Below the pieces are notes generated by a model. That model was not told the DNA's origin, did not search any database, and saw only the letters and a list, made by a program, of their open reading frames with translations. A stretch of 64,000 bases of DNA from Zasmidium citrigriseum. Lineage: Eukaryota > Ascomycota > Dothideomycetes > Mycosphaerellales > Mycosphaerellaceae. Shown piece by piece: positions 53,001 to 63,197 of the stretch (its first letter is position 1; each line of letters begins with the position of its first letter). Both the position numbers and the translations under genes were made by a program. Location: the NCBI GenBank assembly GCA_002786025.1, contig NHNW01000038.1:186001-250000 (forward strand), given 5' to 3'.

Positions 53001-54072
53001 GTCGGCGTTGCTGGGGGACTCTGGGTCCTGCGTGGTGGACAAGGATTTGAGAGTAGGAGTGTCCTGGCGACTGGAAATGCGCTGCAACGCGCGAGTCACG
53101 GCCGACTTGGACCTCTTGTGCAGCCTGGTCGAGCAAGCTCTCCGTTAGCAGTGGTTCAGTGCTATGTTACCTCGACAATCTTGTGCGCAGGTCAGGCGGA
53201 CACCTCCCCGCCGCCGTCGTTGCGGTGTTTTGGTGGCACAACCGCTTGACTGCCCCTCGCACAAAGGAGGAACACGTGGTTGGCGCAGTTGATGGTTGCA
53301 CCCAAGACGTCAAGGAACGAGGATTGGGACTTACGGCGGCTGCTCGTTGGCTGATGATGACATGGCGCAGGATTTCGCGGGCGCGCTCGTACAGACCGCG
53401 GTGCCCCTTTTCGCTCACTGTCCAGAGTTCGCATTCACCTGGGACCGCAATATACAATATAACCGCAGAAGGTGTTGGATTCTCCGAGGCGCGACTGGGA
53501 TGTCACTCGCGCGGCGAGAGGTGTATGAAGAACGGCCAAGGGAGGCGCCCGTCCACCTATCAAACCCCTCGCTGCCGCCACCGCTGCGCGGTGACATCTA
53601 TCCCTCAGGCAATAGCCGGCGACGAAGCGACTCTAGCATCACAGGCTAAACATACTGGTTCAAGTCTATCTGGGGAGCTCCAATCTGCCAATCTCCTTCC
53701 TGCATGTGTCTGCAAGTGTCTCTACGCCACCGAACGACACATTCATGTGAAAACGTGCATCGACGACAGGCCGCGAGGATGATCTTGAGAACTTCTTTTT
53801 GCGATATCGAATTTGATGATATGCGGGCCTGCCCGGCATGTGCTTGTTCTTCACTCCTGCAGATGTTCGCTGGGATTCAAGGACTGGGTTCTCCTCGTCT
53901 CCAATTTAATCCACATCCTGGTGGCCATCTGAACCCTCGTGGCCAGGGACATCATCGTGCAGCTTTTGATGAACTTCATCTCCTGGGAAGTTCACTCATC
54001 AGACAGCGAGCCAGGAGCGGTTCATTAAAGAGTCGATGTGAACGTCGAACTCGACCATCTCTCGAAGACACC
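53001..54072. other. upstream region of the Osh gene
   Basis: 1072 bp. 53001-53145 stays open in the Osh frame and may be coding or leader. A 5' leader intron is possible at ~53126-53170 (GTAACA, TGCTAACG, CGACCAG). Long + frames here are shadows without family content. Confidence 0.4.
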
Positions 54073-54995
54073 TCAGCTCTTGATGAACCCACCACCAGGG
54101 CTCTCTTCCACGCCCTCCATCTCCCCTCCGCCCATATCATCCACTTCATCGTCCTTGTCGGCCTCCAGCATCTCCTCATCCTCCACCTCATCTTCAGATC
54201 CCGCTTCCCTCTTCATGTCTTCCTGATCGAGCGCAGAATCCCTCCTATCCTCGCCCCCGATCACTCCAATGCCAGGCACTACGTCCCTCTCTGCCCTTGG
54301 GAGTGGCCGGTATCGAAACGACTCCCTCAATCTCTCCTGCTTCTGCACCCTTGCGATATCACAATGCACTTCCAGTCGTCTGATCTCCTGCTTCTCCCAT
54401 TGGATCTCGTCCCGGCACATCTCCAGCAATTGCACTACCTGTCATATCCTCGTTAGCAGCAGATCAGCGGGCCACATCGCATCCCCATCTGCCAGCCCTT
54501 GCGCCCGACAAGACCTCCACTCTGTCCGAGCACACATGCACTTACCCTTTCCCGATTGAGATTCAGAACTCTCTCCCCCATATCCACCAACTCCTCCACC
54601 GCAAGCACCCGTCCCTCAAGAAATTCGTTCTCGTCCAGGATAATGCAATGCTCCTCATCACGCGCGGCGGCGAACATGCACTCAAGTTGTGGATCCTACG
54701 CAAGCAAAACCATCAGTCTCCGAATCCCCAGTCAATCGTTCAGACCGACGCATCCCGAAAAATGCAGTATGTCACATGTTATCCCCTCGCTCTTCCATTG
54801 CTGACTTACCCACTTCAGGGCAATCTCCTTCACGGCCCCCTTAAGCGCCACTTGAAGATCCCTAAGCGAAAATGGAGGCGAGCGGGTGAAGAAGGTGAAA
54901 GATGGAGTCGGGTCGTTGCCATGTAGCCAGGAGTGCAGTTCGCGGATTGCTTTTGGGGGCTGGTTTTCGTCGTCGCTCTCGTCGTCGGAAGGCAT
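54073..54995 (-). CDS. acidic coiled-coil protein of unknown function (three exons)
   Basis: Exons 54810-54995, 54546-54695 and 54073-54438 encode 233 residues. Both introns are phase 0 with GTAAGT donors and TAG/CAG acceptors (114 and 107 nt). The protein opens with an acidic stretch, MPSDDESDDENQPPKAIREL. A helical domain follows (FSLRDLQVALKGAVKEIALK W, EFLEGRVLAVEELVDMGERV), then a coiled coil (VVQLLEMCRDEIQWEKQEIR). It ends in a very acidic tail (SEDEVEDEEMLEADKDDEVD). I do not recognise a family. The small helical plus coiled-coil design resembles subunits of chromosomal or kinetochore assemblies, but this is only an impression. Confidence 0.7.
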
Positions 54996-55370
54996 GTTGA
55001 AGTTGATGATGTTTGCGAGTTATTCGAGGAGGCGTTGCGAAGATGATCGCTGTTGGCGAGGATTGAAGTGTTGGACTGGTGAGGTGGTTGCCGAGTGGAA
55101 AGCGCTTGTTTTGGCAAGAGTCAGAAAGTAGGAAGGTGCAACTTCAGATGATTGACGCTAGCTTCCATTTTCACATGCTCAGCTTCGTGCCTTCCACACT
55201 CATCATTCACTCGTGATGTGCGCTAATGGATCTCCACATGCGCCGATGCCAATATTACACACTCAATTCACCTGTATTCATACGGTACTGAGTCCCGCAC
55301 ACTCGAAGACGTCGCTCCTTCCCATCCCGCTATGCATCGCAACCGACCAACTCCTTAATGGCAAGAACGC
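54996..55370. other. intergenic
   Basis: 375 bp upstream of the coiled-coil gene and downstream of the GPI-protein gene. Nothing recognised. Confidence 0.4.
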
Positions 55371-57070
55371 TCAAATCAACATTAGCAGCGCGGCCAACAA
55401 TGCTGCAATCATTCCACAAGAGATATCCGTATTGCGGCTCGCTCGGCTGTTGGCAGTGTCTGTCTGCGAAGTCGACGGTCCTGCACCCGAACCGCCAGAA
55501 CCGCTGGAGCCACCAGAACTGCCAGAGTCCGTGGAGGTTGTCGGACTCGACCCAGTCTCAGTTCCAACAACCAAAGACGAGCCTCCCGATGCTATGCTAA
55601 TAGTCGTTCCTGACACCACAATAGCGGAGCCCGGAGCAAGTGTTTGCCCGCCGACAACATACTCGGAGGCGGAATTGGCGGTCACAGCAGAGCCTCCGTA
55701 TGTAAGTGTAGGCATAGAGTCAGGCGGCGACCCAGGAGCCCCTGTCGTTCCCGGCGTGAGATCTGATGTTTGCGTTCCAACGACGAGCTGCGAACCTCCT
55801 GTCGGCAGGCTGTAGGTGGTACTTGATACTTCAATGGCAGAGCCTGGAGCCAGAGTCTGGTCGCCGACCACGTATTGAGAAGCTGAGTTGGCAGTCACCA
55901 CTGACGACCCTATTGTCATCACAGGTGCCACATTCGGGGGCATCTGCTGTCCACCAGGTCCCCCATTGCCTGGCTGCCCATTACCAGGCTGGCCATTGCT
56001 AGGCTCTCCATTACCTGGCCCCTGAGAAGGATTGTCATTTCCAGGATTGGGCGCAGGCGTGGTATCAGGCGGCGGGCTGCCACCGTGCGAGTTCTGATCA
56101 GGCGGAGGTGGATTATTCGAAGGCCCAGGCCCTTGATTATCAGGCTCAGGCAAAGTAACAGGCGGAGTAGACGTAGGACCCGGTCCTTGATTATCAGGCT
56201 CAGGAGTCGTAGGAGGAGTAGACGTCGGACCGTCACCACCTCCATTCAATCCAATACTCGAAAGCGTCGTCGTCGACGTAGCCAACAGATAGGCCTGTGG
56301 TTTCTGGTACGTGGCACTGGGGTATGCTGTGATACTCGGAGATGTACTAATCCGGCACATCGTGTACGGACATCCATCATAGGTAAGACCATAAGTTTGC
56401 GGGCCCCAGAAGTCGGAAACTTGTGTGTCGATACCACCGGCGAGGTATAACTCGTACAGCAAACCCTTTGGATCGTCTGATAGCGTAGATGCCGTAGTGA
56501 CCGGGACTGGACTGTGGCTAGGCGTGGGAGAAAACGTCTTCGTGGGCAGACAGCAAGACGCATTCGATAGGAAGGTCGGTAGAATAGCATCCCAAGTAAA
56601 GCTGCTGGGCAAATCGACGTAATTTGTAGGATACGTCCTGTGCTGCGTTAGTCTTGTATCGTTCGTTGCCATTCCGAACGTTCAACTTACACTGCAACGC
56701 TCGAGCCGCCATGATAGACGTTGCCTGTGACAGTTCCCGCCGCATCGGTATCCGTCCTGGTAAAGATGCCATTGCTGAAACTACCGGTCGTAGCGAAGTG
56801 TTGGTGCTCGGTGTGAAACGATGTCGAGGTGACCGTCTGGTTGGAAGCCTCATCGACGGTCACAAAGACAGTCCCGACTGTAGTCAGGGTATATCGCAGT
56901 TGCCATTCCCAAGTGTTCGCAGATATCGTAGGTCCTTGAATCGAAGAAAAGAAAGAAACATTGCTCCCCGTAGGATAAGGCGGCGGCGCGGAGATTGAAT
57001 TCATGCCAGTCTCACCAGAAAAACGAAGGTAGCGAACCCGATTCCAAACGACTGTGGTAGTATTGCAGGT
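55371..57070 (-). CDS. GPI-anchored, repeat-rich cell-wall protein, 5' end unresolved
   Basis: Exons 56691-57070 and 55371-56637 (53-nt intron GTAAGT..CAG with CTAAC) give at least 548 residues. The 57070 boundary follows a CAG acceptor, so a signal-peptide exon lies further upstream but could not be placed. The N-terminal part (TCNTTTVVWNRVRYLRFSGE, QTVTSTSFHTEHQHFATTGS) is extracellular-looking, with many N-glycosylation sites. A Pro/Gly/Asn-rich linker with PEPDNQGPGP repeats follows. Then come two ~55-residue repeats (VTANSASQYVVGDQTLAPGS and VTANSASEYVVGGQTLAPGS), a Ser/Gly tail and a hydrophobic C-terminus (MIAALLAALLMLI) as a GPI signal. Confidence 0.75.
55566..55925 (-). repeat. two tandem ~55-residue repeats in the GPI protein
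   Basis: Each unit reads SxVTANSASxYVVGxQTLAPGSAI followed by VS(S/G)TT(Y/I)S and SLVVGT. The second copy has diverged slightly. This unit is common in fungal surface proteins. Confidence 0.75.
55940..56240 (-). repeat. Pro/Gly/Asn-rich minisatellite coding region
   Basis: Repeated DNA units, for example CTTGATTATCAGGCTCAGG at about 56131 and 56187 on the + strand, encode PEPDNQGPG. Shorter units encode QPGNG/EPSNG. A length-variable linker is expected between strains. Confidence 0.65.
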
Positions 57071-57809
57071 CTGCAGCAGCGAAGGAAGGAGGAAAGACTT
57101 GCGCAAGAGATGCGAGAGACAGAATCCTACCGCCACGCTGCTCGGGGTTCTCCGTGGTACAATCAAAGACGGCAGGCAAGTTTCAGCATATCTTCCGAGT
57201 AGGATTCGTAGGACCAGGCTCCATGTGCTGCGCTACTCTTCTAGTGACTCCTTCCAAGATCGCATAATAGAGTACACGCAGCCCTATGTCAAAAATGCGA
57301 GGTTGGTGGAGGGCCCGCGGAGCTCCAAGCGAAGAGAGTTCACTGCGCCATCACGTTCCTTCCCAATTTGGAGTGCGGCTGAAGGATGGACAGCAATTAC
57401 TCAGCACTGTGATTCGACCATAGGCACTCCAGGGTGGATCTTGCGAGTATCGGAGATGATGGTCTTCTATCTTTGCGGTCTGTGACGTCCATGGTCTTAA
57501 GTTGGCGTCTCATCGGCATGTTTTCGCGCTTTGGAAGGCATTCCGGCGTTGACGTCGCTCAAATTCGCAAAGGATCAAGAGGGTTGCCAAGCTGGAAACA
57601 CTGTTAGCAATTGCATGTGAACTCACGCCCTATTGGTCGATTCTTGGCAGGAGGATGCGAGAGCCGGGCTAACACGAGCTGCACCGCGTCGATCGTCTCG
57701 CAACTCTGGAAGATAATGACATGGGTCTGGCTTTTGTTCGATGCCTTGCACTCCTTGATGTTTTCGTGAGAAGTCTTCATCTCTGGACGCGTTCGGTCGA
57801 CGATTCGAT
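57071..57809. other. divergent upstream region of two surface-protein genes
   Basis: 739 bp. It should include the missing first exon of the GPI protein (minus strand) and both promoters. A signal-peptide-like stretch LSLASLAQVFPPSFAAA is readable on the minus strand near 57075-57125 in another frame. I could not connect it with a start codon. Confidence 0.4.
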
Positions 57810-59432
57810 ATGGGGCTTCGCAACTCTGCGATAGTTGCTCCATTCCTGGTGGGTGCCGCGTTCGCGGCTTTGAATGCCTCAGCACCGGCTATCAGTCTTC
57901 CACCAAGTCAGACCTGGGACGGAGACGATGGGCAGTGGTCGTCGTTCGCGATCCAAGTGGGAACACCTCCTCAAACGGTCCGAGTCTTTCCAGGCACATC
58001 GGCAGCTGCTGGCACCGCGATCTGGGTCGTCATTCCAGTAGGCTGCTCCGCCGTGAATCCAAACCTCGAGAATTGCTCAGGCGAACGAGGAGAGCTGTTC
58101 CAACCCAACCTATCAACGACCTGGACAACGCAGGGACTGGTCAACAACCAAGACGGCGCAATATACGACCTGAACACCGTCGAGGAATCTGGCCTGGGGT
58201 TGAGTGGTAATGGATCGTACGGATATGATACCGTAACCTTTGGGGTTCCTGGTTCGAACCTGCCAACTCTGGACCATCAGCTCGTCATTGGCATGTGGAC
58301 GGACGACTTCTTCCTTGGCAGCCTGGGACTCAGTCCATATTCACTGAACTTGAGCAGTCTCAACGGACCACAGCAGAGCATGATGGGCTCTCTCGTCAAC
58401 CAATCTCTTTTACCAAGCAATTCGTGGGCCTATACAGCTGGAGCCGCCTATCGTGATCCTCCAGTATGGGGAAGCTTGACTCTGGGCGGCTACGACACCA
58501 CCAGATTCACACCGAATGGCCCAAGTTTCGCCTTTGCCGACGACGAGTTTCGAGACCTGCTTGTGAGTTTGCAATCAATCACTTACGATACTGCTGGAAG
58601 CTCGCCATTGTTGAGCCGCGAAATCAACGTTTTTATCGACTCGATGGCCAGCGAGATCTGGTTGCCTGAAGAAGTCTGCAATGCGTTCGAACAGGCCTTC
58701 AACTTGACGTTTGATTCGCAAGGCCAATTGTACCTCATTTCCGAAGAGGCTCATCGAGCCTTGAAAGCTCAGAACCCGAGCTTCACTTTCACCATCGGCC
58801 AGTCTGGTGGGATTGACAATGGCACCTCGGCGATAGTCTTGCCATACGCAGCGTTCGATTTGAACCTGACTGCTCCCATCGTCGGAAACGACACACGGTA
58901 CTTTCCAATCAAACGAGCGTCGAATGATACGACGTACACGCTTGGCCGAGTCTTCCTTCAGGAGGCCTATGTGATCGCGGACTACGATCGGAGGAACTTC
59001 ACGGTATCGCAAGCCTTATTTCCGCCTTCGTCGATATCGGAGAACATCGAGTCCATTATCGCACCGGGTTTGCACAAAAGTAACGGCGGCGGTGGTCTCA
59101 GTGGAGGTGCTATCGCGGGAATCGTCGTCGGTGTAGTTGTCGGTGTAGTCATCCTTCTGGGCGGCTTAGTGTGGTGGTGGCGAAGGTCCCGACATACGAA
59201 GTCCTCACAGCAGAAGTTCGAAAAGAGCCCGGAGAAGCCTCAAGAAGTTGACAGCGATACACCCGAAGTGCGTGAGATGGGCCCTGGAGTCCAAAGGGTC
59301 GAATTGAGCGGCCAGCAGAACTTTGCGGGTCGGCATGAGATGGAGCACCAGTTCAAATTCCACGAGCTCGATGGTCCAGAAGTGCCGGCCGCCGAACTCG
59401 AGGGTACAGTCCCGCAACGGGATCAGAAGTAG
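57810..59432 (+). CDS. membrane-anchored aspartyl-protease-like protein, probably inactive
   Basis: A 540-residue protein. The signal peptide (SAIVAPFLVGAAFAALNA) is followed by a pepsin-like body: WSSFAIQVGTPPQTVRVF, YDLNTVEESGLGLSGNGSYG, WGSLTLGGYDTTRF and YTLGRVFLQEAYVIADYDRR. The first active-site motif, normally DTGSSxxWV, reads PGTSAAAGTAIWVV with no Asp. The second, normally D(S/T)GT, reads IDSMASEIWLP. Catalysis is therefore unlikely. A transmembrane helix (AGIVVGVVVGVVILLGGLVW) with a WWWRR stop-transfer precedes a ~90-residue cytosolic tail. The many NxS/T sites fit a glycosylated cell-surface receptor or adhesin-like role. Confidence 0.82.
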   Translation: MGLRNSAIVAPFLVGAAFAALNASAPAISLPPSQTWDGDDGQWSSFAIQVGTPPQTVRVFPGTSAAAGTAIWVVIPVGCSAVNPNLENCSGERGELFQPNLSTTWTTQGLVNNQDGAIYDLNTVEESGLGLSGNGSYGYDTVTFGVPGSNLPTLDHQLVIGMWTDDFFLGSLGLSPYSLNLSSLNGPQQSMMGSLVNQSLLPSNSWAYTAGAAYRDPPVWGSLTLGGYDTTRFTPNGPSFAFADDEFRDLLVSLQSITYDTAGSSPLLSREINVFIDSMASEIWLPEEVCNAFEQAFNLTFDSQGQLYLISEEAHRALKAQNPSFTFTIGQSGGIDNGTSAIVLPYAAFDLNLTAPIVGNDTRYFPIKRASNDTTYTLGRVFLQEAYVIADYDRRNFTVSQALFPPSSISENIESIIAPGLHKSNGGGGLSGGAIAGIVVGVVVGVVILLGGLVWWWRRSRHTKSSQQKFEKSPEKPQEVDSDTPEVREMGPGVQRVELSGQQNFAGRHEMEHQFKFHELDGPEVPAAELEGTVPQRDQK

Positions 59433-59731
59433 TTTCCTGCTTCTGCTCAAGCTGGCACGTCAGCTCTCTCCGGGTGGCTTATGACTATAAGCTCTTGAAG
59501 GGTTTGTTACAATCTTGGTCCTTTGCCACAAAGTTGGGTATAGCTATCTCTTCCAATCCGACCGGAGCACCGAGCTATGATGAGGAAATGCACTGTCGCA
59601 CCATGGGAGCAGAATGCAATTTCGATGCACTTTGGCGTCATTGAGTGCTCCCGAACGCCGGTCTCCGAAATGCGTTCTTGAATGCCCACGATTGAGAAAG
59701 ACTCTTCTTCTGGCGTTCAACAAAGCACAAG

Positions 59732-60131
59732 ATGTCTTTGATCAGAAACGAGCCTCTTCGTCGCATGGCGATGTCGAGCCTGCATGGGCCTACACGGAGT
59801 GAGTTGAGATTCCCGGCGTGTGATTCTCACAGCGCTGAGTACAGGCGAAGCTGTAGTTGTCAGCAGTTTCCACACCAGCAAGCTCTCCCATGGTCCAACG
59901 ACCGACATTCGCAGCGAGACGAGTGAAGCGTACGTCACAAGGATACTGGAAGGACCGCGAAGTGGAAGCATCGCTCCTCGAATTGTCTCGACATCAGCGC
60001 CAGAAAGTTTTCAGATGCCACGAAAGGAGCCACATCAGACCAAGAGAAGTTATGAAGAGAGGAAGGGACAGAGACCGATAGATCCAGCGGATGATGGCTT
60101 CGGGGCGGCGAGGGATTCTGAGAGTCGCTGA
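59732..60131 (+). CDS. small spliced protein of unknown function
   Basis: A tentative gene. Exon 1 is 59732-59798 (MSLIRNEPLRRMAMSSLHGP) and exon 2 is 59845-60131, with a 46-nt intron (GTGAGT..TACAG). The 117-residue product has no stop at the junction. It is basic and hydrophilic, with a KEPHQTKRSYEERKGQRPID segment near the end. No family is recognised. Exon 2 has coding-like amino-acid composition over ~95 codons; that and the clean donor are the only support. It might instead be a non-coding transcript. Confidence 0.4.
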
Positions 60132-61367
60132 TAGTGGGAACATAGCGGATGCCAGTAGCTGAAACCCACATGCCCGAATTGACGCTTGCTATAGCAAGTC
60201 ATCAGTTTCCATAGGAGAGCAATTCTGCGATCGCCGCTGGCAGAGCTTGAAAAGGGGTGTTGATGCCAGCGTTGACCCGCCAGCGTTCGCGGTGCATGCT
60301 CGTCTTCCATCGTGAAGGAGGCCACCCTCGTGTTTGCGCTGTGGAACCAATATCGCCCCGTCAATGATGATGTGGTACAAGATGACGACGTCGAGGTCTG
60401 CGGTGATGTTTGCGATGAATTTTCCAGCCCAACGGTAGACATGGTCGTGGTGCCACTAGGCCGGGATACAGCTTCCCAAGGAAGCAATGTGATAGAAGCG
60501 CCGTAGAAGACGCGAAGACTCGAGCAAACGACGATCGTGCGTCATCCTGGCCATTGCTGTGGGAAATCCTCCGGCAACGTGCATCAGGAGGTGGAGCAAG
60601 AGACGCTGCACTGGAGAGAGTGGAAGTCGACGAGTTTGCCACGAATTCGGCGAGGAATGAATTGCGGTGGTGATAGGAGGCTGATAGGATGCATACAGGG
60701 CTAGCATTGGGTTTGCGTAATTGAGATTGCCTTTTGCAAGGTTCAGGGCGCGTGTTGGGGGTGAAGGAAGCAGTTGATTCCTCTCGGCCCAACTCTGCCA
60801 CACTTCTGCCAATTCACTCGCAGAATAAATTCGTCGCGTCGTCCCTCTGCGCTCGTTCTGCTGCGACGTCGTATTCCTCTGCTGGTCCTCAGGCCGCCCG
60901 TCGCTTGCCCATCGCTGACACACTGACTCGACGCGCAGCTACGCCCTTAGCTTCTTCAGCCGTCCACGCTGCCTCGAGTTCTAGACTCTCTGCCTGCCGC
61001 CGGGTACTACACCCCATCGTTACTGTGCCTGGCCACCGCGCTGGACATCCGCCCAATAAATACAAGAAGGCGCCGCCTCTGAAACACACCTTCCATCGCA
61101 CAGTCCCGGCACTGCCATACCCTGGTACCGCATCCGTGGAACCGGTCCCAGCACAAAGGAGGGCACGTGGTCAACTCTCGACAATTCCCCTCCCTTCGCC
61201 AGCCGGCCGAAGTCCTTCGATTCGACCTCTGGGCATTCTCCGACCCTCTGCGCAGTCGAAGGACTCTCTTCAGAAAGCGTAGAGAGGAGGACGATCGATC
61301 ACTGCATGGTCACAGCATTCCCGGCGGCTGAGACATTCGCTCCACCTCCACGGCTACATGCGCCTCC
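60132..61367. other. intergenic, probable long PDE1 leader
   Basis: 1236 bp. Overlapping frames on both strands (for example minus 60456-60923, plus 60734-61282 starting at TTG) have no family content. The last several hundred bases are pyrimidine-rich and probably 5' leader/promoter of the PDE gene. Confidence 0.4.
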
Positions 61368-63197
61368 ATGAAAGACACCGGAGATGACACGGCGGGCTCA
61401 GACATAGGGCTGCATGGCCAGAAGCCTGCCTTGCAGGTCATCTGTCTTGGCCACAGTGGAGGTCCCAGTGAAGAGAATGTTACAAGTTTCCTCGTGCGGT
61501 CGGTGGGGAGCGAGTGGGCAAGAGGGTCGCTGCTGGCAGTGGACGCTGGCTCACATCTTGCGCCCATAACACGGATACTTGAGCAGAGCTTCCCTAGCGT
61601 TAGTCGCGACAGGAGCAGGACAGACTCAAATGGGAGCCATGCGTCAAACGGGCATGGCAGGAGAATATCTCAAGATGCCTCGCCAATTTCGCCAGACGAA
61701 GAACCCCCAAAGCCGGAACCCAAGGTCTTGACAGAGGGTCCATTTGCTGGATTGAAGTTCCCCAACGAGTCGGCACGAGCGAATGCGCTTCACGTCCTAC
61801 GAACCTATGTTTCAACGTATCTCATAACACATCCACACCTGGACCATCTTTCGGGGTTTGCGATCAATACAGCAGCTTTTCATGCTACGTCTCGGCCCAA
61901 GACCTTGGCTGCGTTACCCAGCACGGTCAATGCAATCAAGGAGCACATCTTCAACGACATCATCTGGCCCAATCTTACGGACGAAGATGGAGGGGTCGGA
62001 TTTGTGACTTTCCAGCGCCTGAAAGAAGGAGGCGATGTAATGGTTGGCGAAGGTGAAGGAAGAGGCTACATCGATGTGTGCGACGGCTTGGGCGTGAGAG
62101 CGTTCAAAGTCTCGCATGGGACCTGCACCAAGGGACCGCCAACGCATCACCACAGGGGTAGTATCGCTGGGATCTCGGACTCGCAACCGCCGTATAATGG
62201 CTCCATCCAGGGGACTTCCCAAGATCTGGGACCGACCAGCATGAACCGCTCGCTGTCTATATCCCACCAACTGCATTCCACTCCAGGGACACCAGGTGGC
62301 ACTACACGGCAGAGCTTCCACTCTAGCCATCCTTCTCCGCTGGTTCATCCGAACGAACCCTGTGTTGTGGACAGCACCGCCTTCTTCCTCCGCGATGAAT
62401 TCACGCAGCGGGAAGTGGTCATCTTTGGGGACGTCGAGCCCGATTCTATCTCGTTAACACCGAGGAATAAAATCATCTGGCAGGAAGCTGCGCGGAAGAT
62501 TGCCCACGGCATGCTCGGGGGTATCTTCATTGAGTGCAGCTACGACGACAGTCAAGCGGATGCGCTACTGTTTGGCCATCTCAACCCCAGGCATCTGATT
62601 GCTGAATTGCAAGAACTTGCTCGACAAGTGGTAGATGCCAAGGCCATGCGAGAAGCTGAAAAGGCGACGAAGAAGAGGAAACGATCCGGTCCTAACGGCC
62701 TTGATAATTTCGCACGGAATGCTGTCGCCCTGCCAGAAAGCGAGCGCAAACGGAGTAGAAGTCTGGCAAACAGGAGCGTCCTTGACGACGACAGACGGCG
62801 CAGTAGCGTTCCTGAGCACAGCACGCCTGATCTTGGCGCCGCACCAACGTCCACGCCACCTCCAGGAGACTCAATGAACCATTACGAGTTCCACGCGGAT
62901 TCGCTCGGCCTTCACGACATCGCGGCCTCGCCACGATCTGTCACATTCCCTCGCGATGGATCCAGCAACCTGACAACCATTCATCACCAGCAAAATCACC
63001 ACAGCACCAGCGAGTTGCCTCTCAGCGGCATTCGCGTAATCATAATACACATCAAAGATACCCTGAAGGACGGACCGCATGTGAGCGAGAACATCCTAGC
63101 ACAGCTGAACGACTACGAAGCGAGACTTCAAGAGGAAGGAGCAGGGCTAGGATGCGAATTTGTGATATCCCAGAGTGGTGAAAGCTATTGGTTCTAA
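61368..63197 (+). CDS. PDE1: low-affinity (class II) cAMP phosphodiesterase
   Basis: A 609-residue protein of the PDE1 (class II) family. The N-terminus has QVICLGHSGGPSEENVTSFL and LLAVDAGSHL. The metallo-beta-lactamase-like metal motif H155-P-H-L-D-H160 lies in TYLITHPHLDHLSGFAIN. FKVSHGTC and VDSTAFFLRDEFTQREVVIF then GDVEPDSIS follow, and IFIECSYDDSQADALLFGHL with NPRHL completes the site. Insertions of low complexity (81-120, 260-330, 440-550) lengthen it compared with yeast Pde1 (~370). It hydrolyses cAMP and so damps PKA signalling. Single exon; start at the first ATG. Confidence 0.9.
   Translation: MKDTGDDTAGSDIGLHGQKPALQVICLGHSGGPSEENVTSFLVRSVGSEWARGSLLAVDAGSHLAPITRILEQSFPSVSRDRSRTDSNGSHASNGHGRRISQDASPISPDEEPPKPEPKVLTEGPFAGLKFPNESARANALHVLRTYVSTYLITHPHLDHLSGFAINTAAFHATSRPKTLAALPSTVNAIKEHIFNDIIWPNLTDEDGGVGFVTFQRLKEGGDVMVGEGEGRGYIDVCDGLGVRAFKVSHGTCTKGPPTHHHRGSIAGISDSQPPYNGSIQGTSQDLGPTSMNRSLSISHQLHSTPGTPGGTTRQSFHSSHPSPLVHPNEPCVVDSTAFFLRDEFTQREVVIFGDVEPDSISLTPRNKIIWQEAARKIAHGMLGGIFIECSYDDSQADALLFGHLNPRHLIAELQELARQVVDAKAMREAEKATKKRKRSGPNGLDNFARNAVALPESERKRSRSLANRSVLDDDRRRSSVPEHSTPDLGAAPTSTPPPGDSMNHYEFHADSLGLHDIAASPRSVTFPRDGSSNLTTIHHQQNHHSTSELPLSGIRVIIIHIKDTLKDGPHVSENILAQLNDYEARLQEEGAGLGCEFVISQSGESYWF

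Noticed and set aside
53704..54456. 250-codon + frame
   Set aside because: Mostly antisense to exon 3 of the coiled-coil gene, with a histidine/leucine-rich shadow composition.
58244..58266. B-box-like GGTTCGAACC that might mark a second tRNA
   Set aside because: It lies within the aspartyl-protease-like coding sequence and has no A box or acceptor pairing around it.
60734..61282. 182-codon + frame as a gene upstream of PDE1
   Set aside because: It starts at TTG, has no internal ATG and no domain; better explained as a 5' leader or promoter.
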